Shown: positions 45,901 to 56,071 of the stretch, in pieces
How the letters are laid out: every line of letters begins with the position of its first letter
How positions within the stretch are numbered: the first letter of the stretch is position 1
Assembly (NCBI GenBank): GCA_025084515.1
Contig: JAJAGP010000097.1
Coordinates: 186,001 to 250,000, forward strand
Length of the DNA stretch: 64,000 bases
Direction of reading: 5' to 3'
Origin: Ancistrus triradiatus
Taxonomy: Eukaryota > Chordata > Actinopteri > Siluriformes > Loricariidae
The notes under the pieces: model-generated
Database searches by the model: none
What the model was told of the DNA's origin: nothing
The model's input: only the letters and a program-made list of their open reading frames with translations
Program-made: the position numbers and the translations under genes

Positions 45901-48900
45901 TTTTAGGTAATTTACCTTTTGGTGAGAGATTATTGACTGCTGGACATGCCTTAACAACACTTACTTTAACCTACAGTTGGGCGAAATTATTAATATACAG
46001 TATTTTATAGTGTAGAACAGGGGTGTCAAACTAATTTTCACAGAGGGCCACATCACCATAATGGTTTCCCTCAAAGGGCCAGATGTAACTAAGACAGTAT
46101 AAATATAACTCAATGTAACCAAATGTAGAATTAATTTAAGTACTCCTTAAATAACTCTTATTTATTACTTATTCAACTTATAAATATTTGCGTAGATGTA
46201 AAAATGTTGCTCTGTTAACTAAACATAAATCCTGTTAATTTGTCAGTTTAAGAAACTCGTATTATTCCATCAATCAACATTCAAACTATCCAAGTGAATA
46301 AAGAAAAATATCATCAAACACAAGTTATGACATGAACTAACTATATACTTAGTCTATAACTCTATAATACTATAATATAATGGTCAATAACTCTATAATA
46401 CTAGAAGTCTAAAAGCGTGCATTGACCATAAACTCCATTTTCCACAATTCATGCCGATTATGTCACCCATGAAGCGACGGCATTAAGCCACTAGATTGCA
46501 GTCAATCAGATTGTTAAGCTCTTACGGGCCACATCAAATGACAGGCCTTGAGTTTGACACGGTGTAGAATCTCATGTAATTTATTAAATAATGTATCAAA
46601 AGTGAAAAACAATGAGTTCATTGGTGGACTGGGGATACTATTACTCAAGCATCTGCAGGAGAGAATCGTACTGTGTACTGCTTGCCTGTGGAAAAATTTA
46701 AATTGAAAATTCAGAATACTGTTACTAACGATGTGTATTATTGGATTCCCATCGTAAATTTGAAATATCATAAACTGGACCATCATCAAGAGCACTTGTA
46801 GTAATAATCATTCTGGTTCTCCTATATAGATATGGCTTTTGTTAACATGGTGCTAAATTGACATTTCTTTTCTATTAGAACTGAGAATTTAGTTTAGCTA
46901 CAGTTCAAGAATTTTTCAGCTAAAGTTTTGTTTCTCATTGACGGGTGTGCATACATTTGGCCATATTTTCAGGTAATAACCCTAACATGGTCTATCTGAA
47001 ATGTATAGTTTTTTGATGTCTCTGGGATGATGTAGCATAAATATTTGCTTAGGAAGCAAAATTTTGAACTCAAAGCTTGTGTGTAAGGCATTTTAAATAA
47101 CATCTTTCTCTTTGGGAAAGATCAAAGTTTCAAAGTTTTGATTTTTATATCCGACTAATGGAAATGGTAAACAACTATAAACACATTGTATATTGTTGCA
47201 TCCACAGTATATCTAGTAATACAATATAACTTCTTATTTGCCAAGGACACACAAACCAGCAAGGACAAAGCCTGGGTTCTCCTAAATAATTGTTTAGAAA
47301 TGACACATCCAGGGTTGCCCAAACACCCAAATGAAGGTGTTCTAAGGAAGACTGCTTAAAGCAGTAGCCTTTGTTTGCCTAATAAGCAAATCTAAAATGT
47401 ATTCATTTTAAAATGTATTATACTCATTAAACAGGTAGAGAAGGAGGCAGAAAAGTCTGGTGAAGGGAAAACCGCTGGTGCAAAGGAAGTAGAGAAGGAA
47501 GCAGAGAATGCCCCCAAATCTCAGAAAAAGAGCAAAATCTCTGAAGATATTGGAGTGGAACTGGAGGTTAATGACATTCCTAATCCCAGCGCAGAAGACA
47601 TTGGCACCTCTACAAAGAAGTGAGTTTGTTTCTGGTTTTATGCATCAGACATGGAAAAGAAAAGTATGTAATCAGATGATTTAGAGCTTCACAGATGACC
47701 AAGTCTCCTGCTGTTTCTCCTCAGGCTGCAGGATTTGACAAACCGTGATCTGGAGAAACAGGAGCGAGAGAAGGCCCTCAACACGCTGGAGGCTTTTATC
47801 TTCGAGACACAAGTATGGCCTATTGTACTCACTATGTCTGTTCTCTCACCAAGCGTTTATGCATGTATAATACTATGCTGTAACAAAGCTGGTCTGAATT
47901 TAATTATTGCCCTAAAAATCCAGTTGTCTGTCTGGCCTGGTTAAAGCTCTTAATAACCTAGAAGATGATAACCCTTCTGCTCTGCCTGTACAGGATAAGC
48001 TGTACCAGGAGGAGTACTTGGCTGTAGTCACTGGAGAGGAGAAAGAAGAGCTCTCCACCAAGCTGAGGGAAGCCTCAGCATGGCTCGATGATGAGGGCTA
48101 CTCTGCAGAAACCAAACAACTGAAGGAAAAGTTAACCGAGCTTAAGAAGCTGTGTAGGCCTATGTTCTTCCGAGTGGATGAGAGGAAGAAATGGCCGGAC
48201 AGGCTAGCAGCACTCGATACCTTGCTCAACCACTCTAGCATATTCCTCAAGTGAGTGTTCCAACTAAGCTTGGACAATTTTTTTTTTTTAGTTCCATCTT
48301 TGGTCCTCTGCCTAAACATGTTGTACAAGACTGATGGCTTAGTGGTTAAGGTACTGGAATATGGACCACAAGGTCCAAGATTCAAATCCCAACTCTACCA
48401 AGCTTCCGCTGTTGGGTCCCTGAGCAAGGCAATCAAACTTGTAGTTGCTTGGATAGTAATATTGTACGAGTTGTAAGTCGCTCTGGATCAGGGCACCTGC
48501 TAAATGACTAAAATTGAAATATGGAGTTCTGGGAGGGTTCTCACTTTCCATCCATTGAAGAGTTCCAACTGAAGAGTTCTAACAGCCTCTAATTATATCA
48601 AATGAATGTTCTACATTAAGGTCCTTATGCATTTGGAAGACACATCATCTAATCAAGCATGTTGTTTTTCTGAACATAGGGGTGCTAAATTAATTGCGGG
48701 AGATGACCAGATTTTTACTGAAGTTGAACTAAAGACGTTGGAAAAAGTCATCAATGAGACCATGGTAGGTCATTTCTAATATTAGTGTTTGAAATGTACT
48801 TCATGGAGCATAGCTTATGCTTTGTCAGTGCTTACAAGATGTTACATGTACGCATTGCAGCTAATTCATTTAATTGTAAATCATGGTGGAAATCCTGCTT

Positions 48901-50373
48901 GTTTGTGGGTGACCAAATACTTATTTTCCACCATGATTTACAATTAAATTCTTTAAAATCCTACAAAATTCCCTGGATTTTTTTTCCCTCATTTTGTCTC
49001 TCATAGTTGAAGTGTGCCTATGATGAAAATTACAGACCTCTCTCATCTTTCTAAGTAGGAGAACTTGCACAATCAGTGGCTGACTAAATACTTTTTTGCC
49101 CCACTGTATGTAATGGTGTTTGAACCGCTTCTGTAGGTTAAGTGGGTCGAGCTGTATTAATCGCAGAAATGTGTGGAAGAAGAACCGCCAATGCGAAACG
49201 ATAAGAAGTATGAGAGATACCATAAAGACGCCTCCAAAATGGAGTTTACCCGTGACCTAATCCCGATAATATACAGCCACTCTCATTCTTATTGGTTATA
49301 TAAATACCAACAAGTGTACCTTCTTAAAATAATACTCACAATAAAACATTCTTCTGCCGGTCTTGTCTGGGACTATCCATTTTATAAATAAATCATAACC
49401 ATGGTGATGACTGATGTGGCTTAACAGCGTGGTAGGCATCCCATAACCTCAGTATTGTGGTAATATGGTTATGGTCACAGCCAATGGTGGATGTGGTTTG
49501 TTTATGCCGTTACTAGAGTAACGTGTAGTCGCCAAATGCAACAGCCCGCGTCGGCACGGTTGGAAGACTCGACCAACCAACCTGTTTGCTCTCTCTTTGT
49601 AGACATGGAAAAATGAAACTGTGGCTGACCAAGAGAAGCGTGCTCCTACTGAGAAACCAGTCCTTTTGTCTAAAGACATTGAGGCTAAACTCGCACTCCT
49701 GGACCGGGAAGTCAACTACCTGCTTAACAAAGCCAAGTTTCACAAGCCCAAGCCAAAACCTAAAGACAAGAACTCAACCAGCACTGAGAACAGCAAAGCC
49801 AACAGCACGGACTCTGAGAAGGTCATTACACCTGAAAATGAAACCGGTAAGATGTAGACTGGAATAATGTTCTAATCTTCTGGAGTGTGTATTGGTGCTA
49901 CCTCTTGCCAGATATATGGTGTTTTTTTACTGTTTCATTTTGCAGAGATCGCTGAGGAGGTGAAACCAGCAGAAGAGCCCCCCACCTTGGAAAATAATGA
50001 GTCACAGACTGAACCGACAGTAGCTACAGATACAAAAGACACGGGTAATTACGTATGAATTACTGAATATGAAATACTAAGATATTTCACTTATAATTCA
50101 GGTTATCATTACCAAATATAATTGTACAACTGTTTTGGGTACCAGTTTGTAGGACATGGTACCCTTGGCAAAAGTATGGCATCACCACACTTACAATGTT
50201 CACCCAGCTTTTTTGTTGCTTTGTAGCAAATAAACAATCACAGATGACAGGTTTAGATTAATTCTGCAATTTAGTTCGTGCTATCTCCAAACACATGGGT
50301 AACTGTGTTCATGTCTTTTTCAGAAACGCCGGATGAGAGTGATTCACAAAACCACATAGAGGATGAATTATAA
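30877..50373 (+). CDS. hyou1: HYOU1 (hypoxia up-regulated 1; ORP150/GRP170 ER chaperone), 23 coding exons
   Basis: The spliced protein is 986 aa (human 999). Coding exons: 30877-30946, 32509-32602, 32704-32782, 32885-33039, 34408-34484, 34596-34777, 36276-36391, 39653-39839, 40591-40725, 40831-40913, 41033-41165, 42080-42267, 44234-44372, 44471-44528, 45223-45299, 45383-45562, 47435-47619, 47725-47812, 47994-48250, 48680-48764, 49603-49846, 49946-50044, 50324-50373. All are GT-AG and in frame. A signal peptide covers about residues 1-23. HSP70-type nucleotide-binding motifs are visible: VDVGSEWMK at 31-39, YDMGSGST at 224-231 and ILVGGATRVP at 372-381. An acidic, Glu/Lys-rich insert fills about 555-690 (exons 15-18 of the gene's coding set), followed by the alpha-helical C-terminal domain to about 930. 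The protein ends EDEL, an ER-retrieval signal. It serves as chaperone and nucleotide-exchange factor for BiP in the ER lumen. The start is the first of two tandem ATGs. Confidence 0.96.
31290..32150 (+). mobile_element. Decayed Tc1-like element in HYOU1 intron 2
   Basis: The plus strand carries remnants of a Tc1 transposase. CTCAAATGGCCTCTACAGCC is the coding equivalent of the KWPPQSPD block. GTACCTAATAAAGTGTCCAG forms the right end. Many stops; no intact frame. Confidence 0.65.
32271..32395 (-). repeat. Partial tRNA-derived SINE in HYOU1 intron 2
   Basis: It keeps the head (CTTAGTGGTTAAGGTACTGG on the minus strand), B-box and the end of the tail, with the middle deleted. It ends about 114 bp before the exon acceptor at 32509. 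Confidence 0.75.
33124..33586 (+). mobile_element. Deleted Tc1-like element in HYOU1 intron 5
   Basis: The left end CAGTACTGTGCAAAAGTCTT is mirrored by GTGACTTTTGCACAGTACTG. The interior has a transposase-like CTCACAAAGATTGGAATG stretch and stops. Confidence 0.75.
34828..36230 (+). mobile_element. Decayed Tc1-like element in HYOU1 intron 7
   Basis: It starts near ACAGTGGAAAAGTTTTAGGT. The catalytic-block remnant TGGACTGGTGAGGCAAAATT (W-T-G-E-A-K-F, where active copies have WTDESKF) lies near 35618. CCCCAAGCACACAGACAAG near 35864 matches the DPKHT block. It has many frameshifts and unclear edges. Confidence 0.55.
36556..36750 (-). repeat. tRNA-derived SINE copy in HYOU1 intron 8
   Basis: Same family as 17671-17850, same orientation and full length, with the B-box GGTTCAAATCC and the tail GTCGCTCTGGATAAGGGCGT. 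It is very similar by eye, so probably a recent copy. Confidence 0.85.
36858..37900. repeat. Longer copy of the ACAGGTATACGCC element in HYOU1 intron 8
   Basis: It starts ACAGGTATACGCCTATTAAC. The interior near 37380-37455 (ACAAAAATGTCTCTAAAGAC, TATTCCAAACATGAGCTAAC) matches the element at 3256-3711 inverted. Its small open frames do not resemble a known transposase. The right limit is approximate. Confidence 0.5.
37940..38165 (+). repeat. tRNA-like repeat fragment in HYOU1 intron 8
   Basis: A perfect B-box context CTGGGTTCGAACCCTGGG lies near 37968-37987. Downstream is CCCTGACCAGGATGAGCGGG, a sequence common in fish repeats. I found no intact tRNA cloverleaf. Confidence 0.55.
39168..39362 (+). 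repeat. tRNA-derived SINE copy in HYOU1 intron 8 (plus strand)
   Basis: It begins CTGTGGTGGCCTAGTGGTTA, with B-box GGTTCAAATCC and tail CTGGATAAGGGCATCTGCTA. It carries a small ACTAACATACTAAC duplication in the tail. Confidence 0.85.
41198..41869. mobile_element. Fold-back (long inverted repeat) element copy 1
   Basis: Inverted arms run from TCATTAGGTACACC to AGCTAATAAAGCAACC. The interior carries the same GAATGATCCACCACCCAAA block and AAAACTCCAGCAGCACTGCT as the other copies. It is non-coding, in HYOU1 intron 12. Confidence 0.8.
41922..41939 (+). repeat. hyou1: Poly-G run (18 G) in HYOU1 intron 12
   Basis: Eighteen consecutive G on the transcribed sense strand, about 140 bp before the exon 13 acceptor (by coding-exon order the one starting at 42080). 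It is the longest G run in the window and an error-prone spot for sequencing. Confidence 0.95.
42577..42705 (-). repeat. Partial tRNA-derived SINE in HYOU1 intron 13
   Basis: The tail two thirds of the family are present; the tRNA-like head is missing after GGCAGAGGTGGGATTT. Confidence 0.75.
43106..43483. mobile_element. Tc1-like transposon, family C copy 2, interrupted by an assembly gap
   Basis: The left arm (43106-43245) and right arm (43346-43483) are the inverted ends of the family also seen at 51410-52989. TA lies on both outer sides. One hundred N fill the middle, so the true length is unknown. It may be a full-length element or a short derivative. It is inserted inside the fold-back element 42873-43844. 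Confidence 0.9.
43246..43345. other. Assembly gap (100 N)
   Basis: Exactly 100 N, the usual placeholder for a gap of unknown size. It lies in HYOU1 intron 13 between two transposon arms, so no coding sequence is expected to be missing. Confidence 0.99.
44633..45123. mobile_element. TA-flanked MITE in HYOU1 intron 15
   Basis: Left end CAGTCTAGCCTCGTTATCTC and right end GTGAGATAATGAGGTTAGAC then TG are inverted matches of about 24 bp, with TA outside both. The 491-bp element has no coding capacity and makes up most of the intron. Confidence 0.85.
45643..46640. repeat. Older CAGGTGCTCC-type repeat, split by a hAT insertion
   Basis: The left part starts CAGGTGCTCCCCAATATAC and includes ACCTACAGTTGGGCGAAAT. 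After the hAT element the sequence resumes TCTCATGTAATTTATTAA. The same order without the insertion occurs at 15161-15440 (TAGTGTTGAAAAATCTCATG). A related minus-strand end lies near 14340-14494. The exact class is unknown to me. Confidence 0.65.
46018..46561. mobile_element. Non-autonomous hAT element in HYOU1 intron 17
   Basis: An exact 8-bp target duplication GTGTAGAA (46010-46017 and 46562-46569) flanks it. The left end CAGGGGTGTCAAACT is mirrored on the right by AGTTTGACACG, which has lost about five terminal bases. The interior carries GAGGGCCACATC and its mirror GGGCCACATCA. It was inserted into an older repeat (45643-46640). Confidence 0.88.
48331..48513 (+). repeat. tRNA-derived SINE copy in HYOU1 intron 20
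   Basis: It begins GATGGCTTAGTGGTTAAGGT and ends GTCGCTCTGGATCAGGGCAC then CTGCTAAATGACTAAAAT. The B-box is mutated (ATTCAAATCC). An older copy. Confidence 0.8.
48906..49106. mobile_element. Half copy of Tc1 family D in HYOU1 intron 21
   Basis: It contains CAAATACTTATTTTCCACCA through TTTTTTGCCCCACTG, matching the right half of 8937-9308. The left half is missing. Confidence 0.85.
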
Positions 50374-51235
50374 CAACTGGAACATCTGTATTGTGTTGTC
50401 ATATTTATTGAATGTGTTCAAAAGGTTCAGATGTGTTTATCAGTTTTCCCCACAACACAGCGACACACTTCAACCCACCTAAAATTAGATCTGAATTTGT
50501 CAACAGTTCTCCATTTAAGGTTCTAATATTCAAACTGACTAAAGGCTGTAGGGCAGGCCAGGAAATTGGGAATTGCAGAGAAGTCGTGTAGTTTCCCTGT
50601 AATGTGTACGCAGATTTTTTTGTTTGTTTACAAACCCACTGAATGATCTCACTCCTTAGAATGTTCTCCTTGTCTCTCACTTTGTGTTGGGTTTGTGTGG
50701 GGCTTTGTCATTTTTAAATTTCCAGTTATTCAGAAGTCTGATGAATTTTTGGGAGGATAATCAGATGAGCCATAACCTCAACGTCTTAAAAGGATACAGC
50801 TTTGTCTTTTTAAAATGCCATTGTCTAAAAATGCAAGTGTTCATCAGTAAGACAGTGGGCACAAACGTGTGCATTCACTTTCTGTGCATGGCTCGTGCCA
50901 CTTCAGTGTTCAGTCCCATGATGATCATGCACTTGGCCCATTACATGTCAACAGCGCTGTTTTACACAACCCATAAGCTGTGATTTGTTACAGCATTATC
51001 AGTGAATCCTAAGGACTCATTGCCTGCACTGATGGAATTTAAAGAATTTCTTTTTTTTTTTTTTTTCCCCCCCCTATGAAACCTTTTTCTGTTGCAAGAA
51101 GGAAAATCCTTTGTTTCTCCACCTTCATTTGTAGTTTTGTCCGTTTCAGTTTCTTAGTGTCCTTATGGTGCCAGTCTGGGAAAGAGAGAGAGTTTGTTTC
51201 TAAGCTGTTAATAAAATCTTTTTTAAACCTCTCAT
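50324..51235 (+). other. hyou1: HYOU1 last exon with EDEL tail, 3' UTR and poly(A) signal
   Basis: Only 50 coding bases remain, ending in codons for EDEL and TAA at 50371-50373. EDEL replaces the NDEL of human HYOU1, and both fit the KDEL-receptor motif. The 3' UTR of about 860 bases contains a T-rich/C-rich run near 51049-51073 and an AATAAA signal at 51210-51215. The cleavage site is inferred, not seen. Confidence 0.85.
51210..51215 (+). terminator. hyou1: Poly(A) signal of HYOU1
   Basis: AATAAA about 837 bp after the HYOU1 stop, followed by T-rich sequence. It is the first good hexamer in the 3' UTR. Confidence 0.7.
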
Positions 51236-51409
51236 GTCATGTACTGTCTTTGAATACTTATTCTTTAAACGTAATATGTAAACATATTTGGATACTGGTT
51301 ATGTTTAAACGTGCAGTGTTAATACCCTTTTTAGATGTACAGGTAGAAACTACAGTGGGTTTTGGTGCACAGCCATCGAGTCTGTAAGCTCAGTACCAAA
51401 GGCTGTTTA

Positions 51410-52989
51410 CAGTGGTATGAAAAAGTTTGGGCACCCCTGATAATTTTCATGATTTTAGTTTATAAATCATTGGTTGTTCAGATCAGCAACTTGAGTTAAA
51501 TATATCATATAGCAGATGAACACAGTGATATTTGAGAAGTGAAATGAAAAGTTTTATAGGATTTACAGAAAGTGTGCAGTAATTATTCAAACAAAATTAG
51601 GCAGGTGCATAAATTTGGGCACCCCAACAGAAAAATGACATCAATATTTAGTAGATCCTCCTTTTTGTAGAAATAACAGTCGCTAAACGCTTCCTACAGC
51701 TTCCAGTCTGGATTCTGGTTGAAGGTGCTGTGGACCATTCTTCTTTAGAAACATCTCCAGTTCAGTCAGGTTTGATGGTTTCCGAGCATGGAACATGGCC
51801 CACATTTTCAGTAATATTCATGTCTGGGGACTGAGATGGCCATTCCAGAACGTTGTACTGGTTTCCTCTGCATGAATGCCTTAGTAGATTTTGAGCAGGG
51901 TTTGGGGTCGTTGGCCTCGGTGCAACTTTGTCACTGATTCTTGAACATTGTTCTCAAGAATCTGGAGATATTAACTGGAATCCATGCGACCCTCAACTTT
52001 AACAAGATTCCTAGTTACCTGCACTGGCCACACAGTCCCACAGCATGATGGAACCGCCCACCAAATTTTACTGTGGGTAGCAAGTGTTTGTCTTGGGATG
52101 CTGTGTTCTTTTCCGCTCCTTGTTATGTCCAAATAACTCAATTTTAGTTCATCAGTACACAGCACTTTATTCCAAAATGAAGCTGGCTTGTCCAAATGTG
52201 CTGTAGCACACCTCAAGTGACACTGTTTGTGGCGTGTCTGCAGAAAAGGCTTCTTCTGCATTACTCTCCCATACAGCCTCTCCTTGTGCAAAGTGCGCTG
52301 TATAGTTGAACGATGAACAGTGACACCATCTGCAGCAAGATGAGGTTTGTAGGTCTTTGGAGGTGGTGGTCTGTGGCTTGACTATGACTGTTCTCACCAT
52401 CCTTGGCCTCTGCCTATCTGAGATTTTTCTTGGTCTGCCACTTCGGGAGTTCCTTAACTAGAACTGTGCCTGTGGTCTTCCATTGCCTCACTATGTTCCT
52501 CACAGTGGAAACTGACAGCTGAAATCTCTGAGAGAGCTTTTCCCTTTCCCTGAACCATGATGTTGAACAGCCTTTGTTTTCAGGCCATTTGAGAGTTGTT
52601 TTGAGGCTCCCATGTTGCCACTCTTCAGAGAAGATACAAAGAGGAGAAAAACTTCCAATTGGCCACCTTAACACTTTCTCATAGTTGGATTCACTTGTGT
52701 ATGTAGATCAAGGGTCAATGAGCTTACAAAACAAATTTTGTGTTCTCATAATTAGTGCTAAAGGTATTCAAATGACAAGGGTGCCCAAATTTATGCACCT
52801 GCCTAATTTAGTTTGAATAATTACTGCACACTTTCTGTAAACCTATCAACTTAATTTCACTTCTCAAATATCACGGTGTTCATCTGCTATATGATATATT
52901 TACCTGAAATTGCTGAGCTGGACAACCAATGATTTATAAAGAAAAATCATGAAAATTATCAGGGGTGCCCAAACTTTTTCATACCACTG
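51410..52989 (-). mobile_element. Tc1-like transposon, family C copy 1 (inactive)
   Basis: A 1580-bp element with TA on both sides. Inverted ends begin CAGTGGTATGAAAAAGTTTG, continue with a conserved GGGCACCCC, and repeat over about 200 bp. Minus-strand transposase remnants are split between frames: a helix-turn-helix piece (RFQLSVSTVRNIVRQW) near 52414-52674 and a catalytic piece (CTDELKL) near 52167-52200. It starts about 175 bp beyond the HYOU1 poly(A) signal. Confidence 0.9.
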
Positions 52990-53574
52990 TACTAGACATT
53001 CTTGGTTGCCAGCCCAGCAGTGATACTGAGGTATCCAAAAACCCCATCAAAAGGTAGTTTCATACCTGTCACTACACTTCCCATAATGCCTCAGCACCTT
53101 GCCAAAAGCTTTAGTGGCTAATGCTTTCAGTCAGAGCCAGTTTGTTTCGGTTTTTCCATGGAGTAATGGACATGTGCACATATTTAAAAGAAAGTCAAGG
53201 TAATGGTGGCTCATAGCTATGGCCACTTAAAACCATGTAACCTATCAAAAGTACATATTGGACCACTAATGCAAAGGCATTCTTTAAACTAGCAAGGGTT
53301 TCGGTTACGTTAGTGTAAAACATAATGCAATGCATACAAAAAAATCCTTAAGTGTTTATTTTATTTTTTTTATTGTTTGAAGGCTTTTAAGCACAGTTGT
53401 GCCCCTACGACTGAAGTGCTAGTGGAGGGTGGTAGTAGTACAGCCCTGCCCCTCTACATTCTGTGTATGCTCCAGAACAACAAATAGTCTGGAAAGTGAC
53501 CCTGCGTGAACTAAAACTAAAATGTAATGTATAACATCAGAACATGCTTCACACATTTTAGAGCTGTGGTAAGT

Positions 53575-53635
53575 TTGTTGAAGACTATCATTTGTAAGTC
53601 GCCCTGGATAAGAGTGTCTGCTAAATGATGTCAAT
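53575..53635 (+). repeat. SINE tail fragment
   Basis: GTAAGTCGCCCTGGATAAGA followed by GTGTCTGCTAAATGATGT is the family's conserved tail; the head is not recognisable. Confidence 0.6.
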
Positions 53636-53807
53636 GTGAATGCTCTGTAACATCTACCTTCAGAGTTTGAGTACTTTCTGCGTCTGTGGTAGCTGCAGAA
53701 GATCAGTGGTGCCACTGTGTATCTGAGAAGAGATACTGTTTGTGTGTAGCTGAAACAAGACTATCAATAGTATTAATTGAGGTAATCAGAAGAAAGTTAT
53801 TTTGGTA

Positions 53808-54381
53808 TTACAACCTCAAATCAGAGAAAGTTGGGACAGTATGGAAACTGCATAAAAAAGTGTTTCTTGCATTTATTTTGACATGTATTTGATTGCAGAC
53901 GGTATGAACCTGAGCTATTCAGCTTTTTTCTGGTCAACTTCTTTTCATTTGTCAATAACCATCCATGTCTGCATTTCAGTCCAGCAACACGTTCCAAGCG
54001 ACTTAATGTTTCAGGTGTTATTTTGTCTCATTCCTCCTGCAAACACATCTTAAGACAGTATGGGGTTGTTGTTGTCACATTTTATGTTTCAAAATTCTCC
54101 ACACATTCTCTATTGGGGACAGGTCAGGACTGCAGGCAGGCCATTTCAGTACCCGTACCCTCTTCTTCCACAGTCATGCCTTTGTAATGTGTGCAGCATG
54201 TGGTTTTGCCTGAACTGCACGAATGGTTGTTTATTAACAAATGAAATGAAGTTGACTCAACCTTGGACTACTTCAGGTTCATACTTTCTGCAATAAAATA
54301 AATGTCAAAGTAAAAGTAAGAAACACTGTGTTTTTTTTTAATGCATTTTCCATACTGTCCAAATATTCTGACTGGAGTTGT
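53808..54381. mobile_element. Intact copy of the short inverted-repeat element split at 17114
   Basis: The left end ACAACCTCAAATCAGAGAAA with ACAGTATGGAAACTGCAT is mirrored by TGCATTTTCCATACTGTCCA...GGAGTTGTA. It serves as the unbroken reference for the VPS11 intron 6 copy. A Tc1-like stretch (TTGGGGACAGGTCAGGACTG) lies inside. Confidence 0.7.
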
Positions 54382-56071
54382 ACTAAATGTATGAGATTAG
54401 TGTTTTATTTACACTATTAGTGTCTTATGAGTCAAGCAAATGAAAGTTTTTGAATGCAGTTATAATGCTGCCTATAAGCTTACCTTACTTGTTAGTTACA
54501 GTAGCCTTGTAGCTCCAATGCAAACCAAATAAATCTTTTGAACAAGACCACTTTATGGGGCTACAGGAACTGGAGCAGATTGATTTTTGGGGGTGCAGCA
54601 CTAGTGGATATATGGAAAGCACATTACTTTGGCATAAAAGTTTCACTAGCCTTACATTCAAACCAACATTGTCCAGTGAGACAACAATTTTTCCATCTCT
54701 GTGTTTATGACTTGTCCTCTAAGGCTTTTAGTTTTGATAGCTACACCCACACGGATGTTAATCTCCATACTAGAGCAACTGCTCCAGGTAAAATAATGAC
54801 TAAGTGGGGTGTGTTCTAATAAGCCATTCATTAACTGAATCACTGGAAGGTGAAGTGCAGGTGCTGTAATTGTAAAACTGAGCTGGAGTTCCTTGGAGAC
54901 AGGTTTAGGAACCTGAGATGCTCCAGTCATGAATCGTAATGTAAGTCATTATTATTTCGTTTAAAATCATAAAAACACAAGCTGCCCATGTAAACCACTG
55001 ACCTATGACGTGGCTGAAGAACTATAGCCCCAGAGCTGTGCTGCACCCACACAACCTGATGATATGCTTGCTGTCCTTGATCAACTTATTTTCCATTTTT
55101 TTGTAAATGTTATATTAGAAAATAACTGATAGTAATACTAGCTACAACTTCAGCTAGCTAGTTAACAGTCTCTTTTTGCACACAAAAATATCCTGAATGT
55201 AGGTAAATAAGAGTAGGTTAACAGGCTATTTGGCAGTTTGAAGACTGTTATAAGGCTCAAGACTTTTATAATGATTTTAGTTTAGGTATAAGTATGAAGT
55301 GTGAGCAAAGCTTAGCCTAACAAGCTAGCTAGTTCTGACAAGTAGGACCATTACTTATATTATCTGGATTGTTCAATATGATCACAATTCAGTTAAATGT
55401 TAAATATAGTTTATTAGTTCTAAATAATATGCTCAACTAATGTGTGTATGTGTATGACTTGCTTCCATGTACTGGAAAAGAAGGTAAAAGGTAAAATGTA
55501 TATCTATGAAAGTAACAGTTGGGATGTTTCATCTTTATCTGCGTTCTTCTACTTTTTTTTTTATTAATCATCTGAGTTTAGGTGAACCCTGAATGCACTC
55601 GGTATACTAATAGCGTACTGTATTAGCATGTAGCGAATAATGGAATTTAACATATTACCGTATAGTGTGTATTATTTGAGTCCGAAAGCTTGACTGCAAT
55701 TTACAACCCAGGAAAGGCAATGAACATTTCCTTAAAGACGAATTAATTACCAAATGTCCTTGGCAAGACTGCAGACAAGGAAATGTAAGTATTTTAAATC
55801 ATTTTAAAGCAGTTCTTCTGGTTCTTCTGTAATCAGTTCCACAGTCATCAGTCCTCATACCATTACTCAGACCACATCAGAGAGCAATAACTCCCCCTTC
55901 CCTCCTCCGGTTCACTGAGCCTGTCATGCCACCAACATTTCCTGCTGAACACACGAGAACCTACTGTGACTTTTTACTGGACTAAATAATGCCGACACTC
56001 ACTCATATTCTCTACGTTATTAAATGTATTCTTTTATTTATTATATATACCATTGTATTCTGTTCTATATA
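54382..56071. other. Intergenic, nothing recognised
   Basis: Between two transposons downstream of HYOU1. No frame above about 90 codons looks coding, and no repeat family was recognised. Confidence 0.55.
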
